Assembly (NCBI RefSeq): GCF_020179405.1
Contig: NZ_JAICBZ010000001.1
Coordinates: 161,115 to 225,114 of the forward strand
Source: Xinfangfangia pollutisoli
GTDB taxonomy: Bacteria; Pseudomonadota; Alphaproteobacteria; Rhodobacterales; Rhodobacteraceae
DNA length: 64,000 nt
Direction: 5' to 3'
Below the pieces are notes generated by a model that saw only the letters and a list, made by a program, of their open reading frames with translations, ran no database searches and was not told the origin of the DNA. Shown piece after piece: positions 48,332 to 56,747 of this stretch; within the stretch, counting starts at the first letter, position 1; each line of letters begins with the position of its first letter. A program made the position numbers and the translations under genes.

Positions 48332-49360
48332 CTAGATCGGCGCCAGCATCGTGGCGACGGCGGCGGCAAGGTCTGTCTCGGTGGCTGACGCATGGCGCCA
48401 GGCCGGCCGGTCGTCACGGTCGATCAGCCGGGCCCGCACGCCTTCGATGAAATCGCCATGTTCCGCGGCGCGGGCGGTGAAGCGGAACTCGCGTTCCAGC
48501 GCTTCGGGCACGCCCGGCGCGGCCTGCGCCGCCGCGATCAGCTGCAGCGTCGCGGCCATGGCAAGCGGGTCATGCTGGGCAAGGGCCGCGCGGGTTGCAT
48601 CGGCGATCGGGCCGGTTTCCTGCGCCACCGCGGCGCGGATCGCGGCCAGGTCGGGCCGGGCGAAGATCCGGTCGATCTGCGCGCCATGGCCGGCCAGATC
48701 CGAGCCGGGCGCCCTGCCCTGCGGCAGCAGCGCCGGATCGCCGCTTTCCGCCAGCCGGGCGATCAGCGCGGGCCAGTCGGCCTGCGCCAGGAAGCGGTCG
48801 GCAAAGCCGCAGAAAACCGCATCGCCCGGCGTCATCCGCGCGCCGGTCAGGCCAAGGTAATAACCCATCCGCCCCGGTGCCCGCGCCAGAAGCGCGCTGG
48901 CGCCCACATCGGGCACCAGGCCGATCCGGGTTTCGGGCATCGCCATCTGCGTGGTCTCGCCCAGGATCCGGTGGCGGGCATGGCCGCCGATCCCGATGCC
49001 GCCGCCCATCGTGTAGCCCTGCATGAAGGCAAGGACGGGCTTGGGATAAAGCGCGATCTGCGCATTCATCCGGTATTCGTCGCGGAAGAAATCGCGGCCC
49101 AGGGCGAAATCGCCCGCCCGCGCGGCCTTGACCACCGCGACCACATCGCCGCCTGCGGAAAAGGCGCGGTCCCCCGCCGCATCGAAGATCACCAGCGCCA
49201 CCGCCGGATCCGCCCGCCAGGCATCAAGCGCGGCCAGGATCTGCTGGCACATCTCGCGCGTCAGCGCATTCAGCCGCGCCGCCCGGTTCAGCGTGATGCG
49301 CCCCGCGCGGCCCTGCCGGCGGATCAGGACGGCGGGTTGGACCGGATCAGCCTCGGGCAT
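48332..49360 (-). CDS. Enoyl-CoA hydratase/3-hydroxyisobutyryl-CoA hydrolase family protein
   Basis: 342 residues. Crotonase fold with oxyanion-hole segments FSAGGDVVAVVK and YTMGGGIGIGGHARHRI; MAMPETRIGLVPDVGAS carries the Glu and Asp of 3-hydroxyisobutyryl-CoA hydrolases, and the C-terminal extension fits that group. Expected role: hydrolysis of 3-hydroxyisobutyryl-CoA in valine breakdown or a similar hydroxyacyl-CoA. Its start overlaps the GMC gene end by 14 bases. Confidence 0.9.
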   Translation of the reverse strand: MPEADPVQPAVLIRRQGRAGRITLNRAARLNALTREMCQQILAALDAWRADPAVALVIFDAAGDRAFSAGGDVVAVVKAARAGDFALGRDFFRDEYRMNAQIALYPKPVLAFMQGYTMGGGIGIGGHARHRILGETTQMAMPETRIGLVPDVGASALLARAPGRMGYYLGLTGARMTPGDAVFCGFADRFLAQADWPALIARLAESGDPALLPQGRAPGSDLAGHGAQIDRIFARPDLAAIRAAVAQETGPIADATRAALAQHDPLAMAATLQLIAAAQAAPGVPEALEREFRFTARAAEHGDFIEGVRARLIDRDDRPAWRHASATETDLAAAVATMLAPI

Positions 49361-50957
49361 CTTCCAGCATCATCCTTGCGGCCTTTTCGGCGATCATCAC
49401 CGTCGGCGAATTGGTGTTGCCGCTGGTGATCGTGGGCATGACCGAGGCATCGGCGATCCGCAACCGGCCAAGCGCGCGCATCTTCAGCCGCGGATCGACG
49501 ACCGAGCCCGCATCGCCGCCCATCCGGCAGGTGCCGGTCGGGTGGAAGATCGTGGTGCCGATATCGCCCGCCGCACGGACCAGATCGTCGCGGCTTTCAT
49601 AGGCCGGGCCGGGGCGGAATTCTTCCGGGCGGAAGCGGGCAAAGGCGGGCTGCGTCGCGATCTGCCGCGTCAGCCGGATCGAGCGCGCGGCCACTTCGCG
49701 GTCGCCCTCGGTCGACAGGTAATTCGGGCGGATCGCCGGCGCCGTGCGGAAATCGCCCGTCTTCACATGCACCGAGCCCCGGCTTTCGGGCCGCAGATTG
49801 CAGACGCTGGCGGTGATCGCGGGGAAGGGATGCACCGGGTCGCCGAATTTATCCAGGCTGACCGGCTGCACATGCCATTCCAGATCGGCGCTGGCCTTTT
49901 CCGGGCCCGAGCGGGTGAAGATCCCCAGCTGGCTGGGCGCCATCGCCATCGGGCCCGAGCGTTTCAGCAGATATTCCAACCCGATCGAAGCCTTGCCGAA
50001 CAGGCTTGAGGCCTTTTCGTTCAGCGTCGGCACGCCATGCACCTTGTAGACCAGGCGCAATTGCAGATGGTCCTGCAGGTTCTCGCCGATCCCGGCCACC
50101 TCTTTGATGGGCGCGATCCCGGCCGCGGCCAGCACCTCGCCCCGCCCGACGCCCGACAGTTCCAGAAGCTGCGGCGAGCCGATGGCGCCGGCCGACAGCA
50201 CCGTCTCGCGCAGCGCGCGGGCCTCTTTCCGGCTGCCCTGATGGTGGAAGACGACGCCCCGCACCTCGCCTTCCTCGATGATCAGCCGTTCGGCCTGGGC
50301 GCCGGTCAGCACCCGCAGATTGGGCCGCCCCGCCGCCGGACGCAGGAAGGCCTTCGAGGTGTTCCAGCGAATCCCGCGGCGCTGGTTGACCTCGAAATAG
50401 CCCGCGCCCTCATTGTCGCCGCGGTTGAAATCGTCATTGCGCGGAATGCCGAATTCCAGCGCCGCATCGCGGAAGGCATCCAGCACGTCCCAATGCAGTC
50501 GCGCCTTTTCGACCCGCCATTCGCCGCCCGCGCCATGCAGCGCGCTGGCGCCCAGATGGTAATCCTCTTGCGCGCGGAACAGCGGCAGCACGTCGTCCCA
50601 GCCCCAGCCGGTGCAGCCCGCCTGCGCCCAGCCGTCATAATCCTGCGCCTGGCCGCGCATGTAGATCATGCCATTGATCGACGAGCAGCCGCCCAGCACC
50701 CGCCCGCGCGGATACAGCAGCGCCCGGCCGTTCAGCCCCGGCTCTTCCTCGGTGCGAAAGCGCCAATCGGTGCGCGGGTTGTTGATGCAGTACAGATAGC
50801 CCACCGGAATATGGATCCAGTGGTAATTGTCGCGCCCGCCCGCCTCCAGCAGCAGAACCCGGGTCTTCGGATCGGCCGAAAGCCGGTTCGCCAGCACGCA
50901 GCCCGCGCTGCCGGCCCCGATCACGATGTAATCATAGCTTTCCACTGACCCGCCCAT
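49347..50957 (-). CDS. GMC-family oxidoreductase, choline dehydrogenase-like
   Basis: 536 residues from ATG at 50957 (GTG at 50945 is another possible start). FAD loop YIVIGAGSAGCVLANRLS, GMC signature RVLGGCSSINGMIYMRG, signature 2 GAIGSPQLLELSGVG, and the C-terminal HPTGTCRMG with the catalytic His and NTNSPTVMIAEKAA. This is the BetA-like wording; the protein oxidises a primary alcohol with FAD. Paired with a 3-hydroxyisobutyryl-CoA hydrolase-like gene and a divergent LysR gene. Different from the GMC enzyme at 16754. Confidence 0.93.
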   Translation of the reverse strand: MGGSVESYDYIVIGAGSAGCVLANRLSADPKTRVLLLEAGGRDNYHWIHIPVGYLYCINNPRTDWRFRTEEEPGLNGRALLYPRGRVLGGCSSINGMIYMRGQAQDYDGWAQAGCTGWGWDDVLPLFRAQEDYHLGASALHGAGGEWRVEKARLHWDVLDAFRDAALEFGIPRNDDFNRGDNEGAGYFEVNQRRGIRWNTSKAFLRPAAGRPNLRVLTGAQAERLIIEEGEVRGVVFHHQGSRKEARALRETVLSAGAIGSPQLLELSGVGRGEVLAAAGIAPIKEVAGIGENLQDHLQLRLVYKVHGVPTLNEKASSLFGKASIGLEYLLKRSGPMAMAPSQLGIFTRSGPEKASADLEWHVQPVSLDKFGDPVHPFPAITASVCNLRPESRGSVHVKTGDFRTAPAIRPNYLSTEGDREVAARSIRLTRQIATQPAFARFRPEEFRPGPAYESRDDLVRAAGDIGTTIFHPTGTCRMGGDAGSVVDPRLKMRALGRLRIADASVMPTITSGNTNSPTVMIAEKAARMMLEDARG

Positions 50958-51035
50958 CCTGCTGCCTGCCCCGGCGCGGCCAGCATCGGGCAGCTTTTCC
51001 CGCAAGGGAAAGCGACCGCGGCCGGGGCATCGAAG

Positions 51036-51152
51036 TGTTCATAAATGTTCAGGCCCTCCTCCGGGCCCTTCGGCAAGGATGCGTCAGGATTTCTGGTCAG
51101 ACAAGGCATGCGGCCTGATTGATTTCTCACAGGTTGTGAACGAAAATGAACA
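51036..51152. promoter_or_regulatory. Paired LysR-type operator candidates
   Basis: TGTTCAT-N4-GTTCA at 51036-51051 recurs in reverse orientation at 51137-51152 (12 of 16 bases equal). In each copy the two half-sites are 10 bases apart, one helical turn. They bracket the gap between the GMC gene and the LysR gene; the second copy covers the LysR start codon, as expected for autorepression. Confidence 0.55.
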
Positions 51153-52066
51153 GCATGACGCAGTTCAACTGGGACGACATTCAGTTTTTCCTGGCGCTGG
51201 CCCGGGATGGCCAGCTCAGCGGCGCGGCGCGGCAACTGGGATCGTCGCATGTCACGGTGGCGCGGCGGATCGACCGGCTGGAAGCCGCGCTGCGCCAGCG
51301 CCTGTTCGAACGCTCGGCCCGGGGCTATGAGCTGACCGCCAGCGGCCGCCGCCTGGTTGAAACCGCCGAGCGGATGGAAGAGGCGTCGGGCAGCATCATT
51401 CCCGGCGCGGGCCCGGGCCCGGGCCTGACCGGCAATCTGCGGCTGGCGGTGCCCGAAGGTTTTTCGAATTTCTTCAGCGAACACATGCTGGCGGCCTTCA
51501 CCGCGCGCTTTCCCGATCTGTCGCTGGAACTGATCACCCTGACCCAGGTGATCTCGCTGTCGCGGCGCGAGGCGGATCTGACCGTGACGCTGGATCCGGT
51601 GACGCGCGGCGCCTATCGGTCCGAGCCGCTGGCCGATTACCGGCTGCGGATCTATGCGGCCAAATCCTATCTGGCGGCGCAGGATCCGATCCGGTCGCGC
51701 GCCGATCTGCCGGCGCATCGCTTTCTGGGCTATATCGAGGAAATGCTGTTCGCCACGGGCCTGGACTATCTGGGCGAGGTGCATCCCGCGCTGCGGCCGG
51801 GGTTCAAAAGCTCCAGCATCTACAGCCAGATGATCGCCGCACGCCAGGGGATCGGACTGTGCATCCTGCCCTGCTACATGGCCGAAGCCTGCCCCGATCT
51901 GGTGCCGGTGCTGCCCGGTGAGATCACGCTGAAGCGCAATTACTGGCTGACCTGTCACCGCGACGCGCGGCAGATGCGGCGCGAGCGGGCGGTGATCGGC
52001 TTCCTGATGGAAGAGATCCGCCGCCACGCCGCCTTGCTGATGGGCCCTGCGGCCTTAGGCGGCTAG
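51146..52066 (+). CDS. LysR-family transcriptional regulator
   Basis: 306 residues: N-terminal winged HTH (FFLALARDGQLSGAARQLGSSHVTVARRIDRLEAALRQ read as the usual LysR helix pattern), then a substrate-binding domain. ATG at 51146; a second ATG at 51155 is possible and would avoid the operator copy. Divergent from the GMC/hydrolase pair, which it probably controls. Its stop TAG overlaps the stop of the convergent alcohol dehydrogenase gene. Confidence 0.93.
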   Translation: MNSMTQFNWDDIQFFLALARDGQLSGAARQLGSSHVTVARRIDRLEAALRQRLFERSARGYELTASGRRLVETAERMEEASGSIIPGAGPGPGLTGNLRLAVPEGFSNFFSEHMLAAFTARFPDLSLELITLTQVISLSRREADLTVTLDPVTRGAYRSEPLADYRLRIYAAKSYLAAQDPIRSRADLPAHRFLGYIEEMLFATGLDYLGEVHPALRPGFKSSSIYSQMIAARQGIGLCILPCYMAEACPDLVPVLPGEITLKRNYWLTCHRDARQMRRERAVIGFLMEEIRRHAALLMGPAALGG

Positions 52067-53199
52067 AAGGCCGCGCGGTACAGGGCCAGCGCGTCGGCCT
52101 CGGTCACGGGGACCGGGTTGTTGCCCAGAAGCCGGGTCTGCAGCATGGCATCCGCGGCAAGGATGGGCAGGCTTTCGGCGCTGACGCCCACGTCGCGCAG
52201 CCGGCGCGGCGCGCCCGAACGGTCCATCAGCGCCTCCATCCCGGCGATGAAATCCGTGGCTTCGGCGCCAAAGCCCAGAAGCGCGCCCAGCTCGGCGTAA
52301 AGCGGTGCGGCGGCGGGCAGGTTGTGGCGCAGGACCGGCCCCAGCATCAGCGCATTGGTCAGCCCATGCGGCAGGCGGTATCGCCCGCCCAGCGGATAAG
52401 CCAGTGCATGCACCGCGCCGACCGGGCTGTTGGCAAAGGCCTTGCCGGCCAGGCAGGCGCCGTACAGCATCGCCTCACGCGCGGGGCGGTTCTGCCCGTC
52501 GGTGCAGGCGGTCACCAGGTTCGGGGCCAGAAGCCGCAGCGCCTCGCGCGCATAAAGGTCGGAAAGCGGGTTCTTTCTGTGCCGCGAGGTATAGGCCTCG
52601 ATCGCATGGACCATGGCGTCGATCCCGGTGGCGGCGGTCTGCCCGGGCGGCAGGCCCAGCGTCAGCGCGGCATCCAGCAGCACCAGATCGGCATAAAGCT
52701 GCGGCGCGACGACGCCCATCTTGGTGGTCTCGCCGGTGGTCAGGATGGTGATATTGGTCACTTCCGACCCGGTGCCGGCGGTGGTGGGCACCTGGACAAG
52801 CGGCAGCCGCCCGCCCTGCACCTTGCCGATGCCATAAAGGCCCGCCAGCGGCTGGTCGCTGTGCAACAGCACCGCGGCCAGTTTGGCGATATCCAGCGAC
52901 GAGCCGCCGCCGAAGCCGATCACCAGATCGACCCCCCCGGCCCGGCCCTGCGCCACACAGTCCAAAGCCACCGATTCCGGCGGGTCGGCGACCGTGCCGT
53001 CGAAGACGGTGACATCGAACCCCGCCGCCTCCAGCGCGGCGATCGCAGGGGCGGTCACCCCCAGCCGCACCAGCGGCGCATCGGTGACCAGCAGCGCCCG
53101 CCGCGCCGCAAACCGCGCCGCAAGCAGGCTGCCCAGCCGCCGGGCGCCGTCCCATTCGATGTGCAGGGCGCCGGGCGCATCAAAGGTGAAATCCAGCAT
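52063..53199 (-). CDS. Iron-containing alcohol dehydrogenase
   Basis: 378 residues. NAD(P) loop GFGGGSSLD (96-103), and metal ligands Asp194, His198 (IDAMVHAIEAY), His264 (VHALAYPLGG) and His278 (LPHGLTNA), all intact. Group III alcohol dehydrogenases use Fe2+ (or Zn2+) and interconvert alcohols and aldehydes or hydroxy acids and keto acids. It starts 17 bases after urtE on the same strand, so it appears to be the last gene of the urt operon, an unusual companion for a urea/amide transporter. Confidence 0.93.
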   Translation of the reverse strand: MLDFTFDAPGALHIEWDGARRLGSLLAARFAARRALLVTDAPLVRLGVTAPAIAALEAAGFDVTVFDGTVADPPESVALDCVAQGRAGGVDLVIGFGGGSSLDIAKLAAVLLHSDQPLAGLYGIGKVQGGRLPLVQVPTTAGTGSEVTNITILTTGETTKMGVVAPQLYADLVLLDAALTLGLPPGQTAATGIDAMVHAIEAYTSRHRKNPLSDLYAREALRLLAPNLVTACTDGQNRPAREAMLYGACLAGKAFANSPVGAVHALAYPLGGRYRLPHGLTNALMLGPVLRHNLPAAAPLYAELGALLGFGAEATDFIAGMEALMDRSGAPRRLRDVGVSAESLPILAADAMLQTRLLGNNPVPVTEADALALYRAAF

Positions 53200-53216
53200 C
53201 GCAGTCCTCGCCCGGT

Positions 53217-53912
53217 TCAGATCGTCATGTGGCGGTCGACCACCGCATCGGTCAGGCCCGAGATATCGCCGCCTTCAACCACCCTGCCCTTTTCCAGCAT
53301 CGCGAAGCTTGATGCGGCGCGGCGCAGGAAGCCGATGTTCTGCTCGACCAGGATCACCGTCAGGCCGAATTCGCGGCTGAGCCGCAGGATCACCCGCTCG
53401 ATATCCTCGACGATCGAGGGCTGGATGCCTTCGTTCGGCTCGTCCAGCAGCACCACATCCGGCTCGGCCGCCAGGGCGCGGGCGATGGCCAGCTGCTGTT
53501 GTTGCCCGCCCGACAGAAGCCCACCGCGCCGGTCCATGTTTTCGGCCAGATAGGGGAAAAGTTCCGGCACGATCTCGGGCACAGCGCGCTTGCCGGCGCG
53601 GTTGGCGAACCCGCCCATCACGATGTTTTCGCGCACGGTGAAATCGGGGATGATGCCGCGCCCCTGCGGGACATAGGCGATCCCGGCCCGGGCGCGCACA
53701 TGGGTTGGCGCGGTCGAGATGTCGCGCCCGCCCAGCCGCACCACGCCCTTGGCGCTGTCGGTCAGGCCCATGATGGTTTTCAGAAGCGTCGTCTTGCCGG
53801 TGCCGTTGCGCCCGGCGATGCCGGTGATCTTGCCCTCGGGCACGTCCAGGCTGATGCCGTTCAGCGCGCGCGACCTTCCGTACCAGCTTTCCAGATTGGT
53901 CAGGCTCAGCAT
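53217..53912 (-). CDS. urtE: Urea/amide ABC transporter ATP-binding protein UrtE
   Basis: 231 residues: Walker A GRNGTGKTT, signature LSGGQQQQ, Walker B VVLLDEPNEGIQPS, LVEQNIGFLRRAA. The NEGIQPSIV wording is diagnostic of UrtE. Overlaps urtD by 7 bases. Second ATPase of the urea-type HAAT importer. Confidence 0.95.
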   Translation of the reverse strand: MLSLTNLESWYGRSRALNGISLDVPEGKITGIAGRNGTGKTTLLKTIMGLTDSAKGVVRLGGRDISTAPTHVRARAGIAYVPQGRGIIPDFTVRENIVMGGFANRAGKRAVPEIVPELFPYLAENMDRRGGLLSGGQQQQLAIARALAAEPDVVLLDEPNEGIQPSIVEDIERVILRLSREFGLTVILVEQNIGFLRRAASSFAMLEKGRVVEGGDISGLTDAVVDRHMTI

Positions 53913-54661
53913 GCGGAAATCTCCTGCGATCCCAGATAGGCGGCGCGCACGGCGGCATCGCCCTCGATCTCGGCCACGGTGCCTTCGGCCAGGACCCGGC
54001 CCAGATGCAGAACCGTGATCTTCTCGGCAATGTCGCGCACGAACGCCATGTCATGTTCGACGACCAGCAAGGTGTGATCGCCCTTCAGCCGGTTGATGAT
54101 CGCGGCGGTCTTGCCGGTTTCGGCCTGGGTCATGCCGGCGGTGGGTTCGTCCAGCAGAATGACCTCGGGGCTTTGGATCATCAGCATGCCCAGTTCCAGC
54201 CACTGGATCTGGCCATGGCTCAGCGTGCCGGCTTCGGTCTTCATCTGATCGGACAGGCCGACCAGGTCGATCACCTCTTCCACCCGCGCCCGGTCTGCCG
54301 CACTGCGCCCGATGCGCAGGTTCGAGAAGACGCCGGGATGGCGCGACTGCGCCACCTCGATATTCTGGCGCACCGTCAGCCCGGTGAAGATCGACGGGAT
54401 CTGGAACTTGCGCCCGATCCCGGCCCGCGCGATGCGGAATTCGCGCAGGTTCGTGACATCGCGCCCGTTCAGCAGCACCCGCCCCGCGGTCGACCGGGTG
54501 CGGCCGCTGATCAGATCCATCAGCGTGGTCTTGCCGGCGCCATTCGCGCCCAGAAGCACCCGCAACTCGCCCTTCGCCACGTTCAGCGACACGCCATCCA
54601 CGGCGCGGAACCGCCCGAAGCTGACGCCCAGACCTTCGGTCTGCAATGCATAGACGGTCAT
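53906..54661 (-). CDS. urtD: Urea/amide ABC transporter ATP-binding protein UrtD
   Basis: 251 residues: Walker A GANGAGKTT, RKFQIPSIFTGLTVRQN (UrtD-type), signature LSHGQIQW in place of LSGGQ as normal for UrtD, Walker B VILLDEPTAGMTQAE, and VEHDMAFVRDIA. Overlaps urtC by 4 bases. Confidence 0.95.
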   Translation of the reverse strand: MTVYALQTEGLGVSFGRFRAVDGVSLNVAKGELRVLLGANGAGKTTLMDLISGRTRSTAGRVLLNGRDVTNLREFRIARAGIGRKFQIPSIFTGLTVRQNIEVAQSRHPGVFSNLRIGRSAADRARVEEVIDLVGLSDQMKTEAGTLSHGQIQWLELGMLMIQSPEVILLDEPTAGMTQAETGKTAAIINRLKGDHTLLVVEHDMAFVRDIAEKITVLHLGRVLAEGTVAEIEGDAAVRAAYLGSQEISAC

Positions 54662-55785
54662 TGGCGCACCTCTTGCTTCAGGGCTTCGGGGCGGCGCCGC
54701 CCGGTCAGCCGGCGCATCATGTCATGGGCAAAGCCGCCAAGACCCTGGGGCAGCCAGATCACCACCAGCACGAAGACCAGGCCGACGATCGCCTTCCAGG
54801 CCTCGACCAGGGCTTCGGTTTCCGAGGCCCGCGCCTCAAGCACGTTGATCAGGATCGCACCGATGCAGGCCCCCAGGATCGAGCCGCGCCCGCCCACGGC
54901 CGCCCAGACGACCATGGTGACCGAGAAGGTCAGATCCAGGAACGAGGGCGAGGCGAATTCCGCCACCACCACATACAGCATCCCCGCCAGGCCCGAGATC
55001 GCCGCCGAAACGGCGAAGAAGAAGGTCTGATAGGCCGGCACGTCATAGCCCAGATACAGCGCCCGGGTCTGGCTGTCGCGGGTGGCCTGCAGCACGGTGC
55101 CGGCGCGGGTCGCAACCAGAAGCCGTGCCAGCGTCAGCACCACGATCAGCGCGATGGTGATGACGTAATAGGTGGTCACCGCATAGGGATCGAGCTCGGT
55201 TCCGAACAGGTTGAAATAGCCCAGGTCGGTCAAGCCGTTGAAGCCGTTGGTCACGGGCTGGGCGTCGACCAGCAACAGCCGCGCCAGCAGCACCAGCGCC
55301 AGGGTGATGATCGACACGAAGACGCCCGAGATCCGCTGGCCGAAGATCAGCTTGCCCAGCAGCGTGGCCACGATCACCGGCGCGATGATCGCCATCGCCA
55401 CGCCGAACCATTGCGACTGGAACGGGATCCACAGCCAGGATCCGGGCGTGATGCAGCACAGATCGGTCGAGGCGCCGGGCTGGGCATTCCACAGCATGAA
55501 ATCCGGCACCGGCTGGTCGGACCCCTGCTGCAGGCTGGTATAGCTGGCCAGTTTCAGCGACATCGCCATCGCATAGGCGCCCAGCCCGAAGAACAGGCCC
55601 TGCCCCAGGTTCAGCACCCCCGCATAGCCCCAGGTCAGCGCGATCGCGGCGCCCAGCATGCCGAAGCACAGATATTTCGCCACCCGGTTCAGCCAGAAGT
55701 CATCGCCGGTCAGCGGCAGGGCCAGCAGGATGGCGAAGAAGACAAGATAGGCCCAGATGCGGTAATTGGTCAGAAGGGAAGTCAT
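54658..55785 (-). CDS. urtC: Urea/amide ABC transporter permease UrtC
   Basis: 375 residues, mostly hydrophobic with about ten helices. UrtC wording: CFGMLGAAIALTWGYAGVLNLGQ, GAYAMAMSLKL, and a periplasmic PDFMLWN segment. The ATPase docking loop is around TRDSQTRALYLGYDV. Begins 3 bases after the urtB stop. Confidence 0.95.
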   Translation of the reverse strand: MTSLLTNYRIWAYLVFFAILLALPLTGDDFWLNRVAKYLCFGMLGAAIALTWGYAGVLNLGQGLFFGLGAYAMAMSLKLASYTSLQQGSDQPVPDFMLWNAQPGASTDLCCITPGSWLWIPFQSQWFGVAMAIIAPVIVATLLGKLIFGQRISGVFVSIITLALVLLARLLLVDAQPVTNGFNGLTDLGYFNLFGTELDPYAVTTYYVITIALIVVLTLARLLVATRAGTVLQATRDSQTRALYLGYDVPAYQTFFFAVSAAISGLAGMLYVVVAEFASPSFLDLTFSVTMVVWAAVGGRGSILGACIGAILINVLEARASETEALVEAWKAIVGLVFVLVVIWLPQGLGGFAHDMMRRLTGRRRPEALKQEVRQ

Positions 55786-55788
55786 GCC

Positions 55789-56682
55789 TCAGCGCCCCTT
55801 GAAGCTGAACAGACCGGCGGGCCTGAGAAGGATCACAAGGATCACCACCAGCAGGACCGAGGCCCGCCCGGCGATCTCGTTGAAGAAGATGGCGACCAGC
55901 GCGTTGATCTCGCCCAGGATGCCGGCGGCGGCCACCGTGCCCAACAGGCTGCCGACGCCCCCGGTCACCACGACCATGAAGCCGTCGACCACCATCGTCG
56001 CGCCCATATCGGGCGAGACCGAGCGGAAGCCCGCCATCAGCACGCCCGCGACCCCGGCAAGGCCCGAGCCGAGCGCGAAGGTGATGGCGTTGGTGGCCTT
56101 GACGTCGATGCCGCAGGCCGAGGCCATTTGCGGATTGCGGATGATCGCGCGCACTTTCATGCCCAGGGGCGTGCGGTACAGCGTGAACCAGGTCAGCCCC
56201 GCCAGCGCCAGCGTCACCAGCACGATGAACACGCGGTAGCTGTTCAGCTGCAGCCCGAACAGGCCCAGCGTGCCTTGCAGGAATTGCGGCACCGGCACGT
56301 TCTGCAGGCCTGAGCCCAGCCCCTCGATATGGATGCCGAAAAAGGTCAGGCCGAATTCCAGCCGGATCGCCTGTTGCAGCAGGATCGCGATGCCCCAGGT
56401 GGCCAGCAGCGTGTCCAGAAGCCGCCCGTACAGCCGGCGCACCACCAGCCGCTCCAGCCCGTAGCCCAGGGCCGCGGTGACCAGGAAGGCCAGCGGGATC
56501 GCCAGAAGAAGATTGGCGCCCAGCCAGATATTGGACAGGACCGCGACATAGGCGCCGATCATGACCATTTCGCCATGGGCCATATTGATGATGCCCATGG
56601 CGCCGTAGGTGACCGCAAGGCCAAGCGCCACGAGCAGAAGGATCGAGCTTAGGCTCAATCCGATGAACAGGATATCGAACAC
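55789..56682 (-). CDS. urtB: Urea/amide ABC transporter permease UrtB
   Basis: 297 residues from GTG at 56682, chosen because the protein then starts FDILFIGLSLSSILLLVALG as in other UrtB proteins; longer frames enter the urtA intergenic region. Contains VTYGAMGIINMAHGEMVMIGAY and the docking loop MKVRAIIRNPQMASACGI. Eight or more membrane helices. Confidence 0.93.
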   Translation of the reverse strand: MFDILFIGLSLSSILLLVALGLAVTYGAMGIINMAHGEMVMIGAYVAVLSNIWLGANLLLAIPLAFLVTAALGYGLERLVVRRLYGRLLDTLLATWGIAILLQQAIRLEFGLTFFGIHIEGLGSGLQNVPVPQFLQGTLGLFGLQLNSYRVFIVLVTLALAGLTWFTLYRTPLGMKVRAIIRNPQMASACGIDVKATNAITFALGSGLAGVAGVLMAGFRSVSPDMGATMVVDGFMVVVTGGVGSLLGTVAAAGILGEINALVAIFFNEIAGRASVLLVVILVILLRPAGLFSFKGR

Positions 56683-56747
56683 GGTCGACCGGCCTTTCGG
56701 AGAGAATGTCGGCCCGGGCAAGCGGCGGCCCGCCCGGGCGCGGCAGA

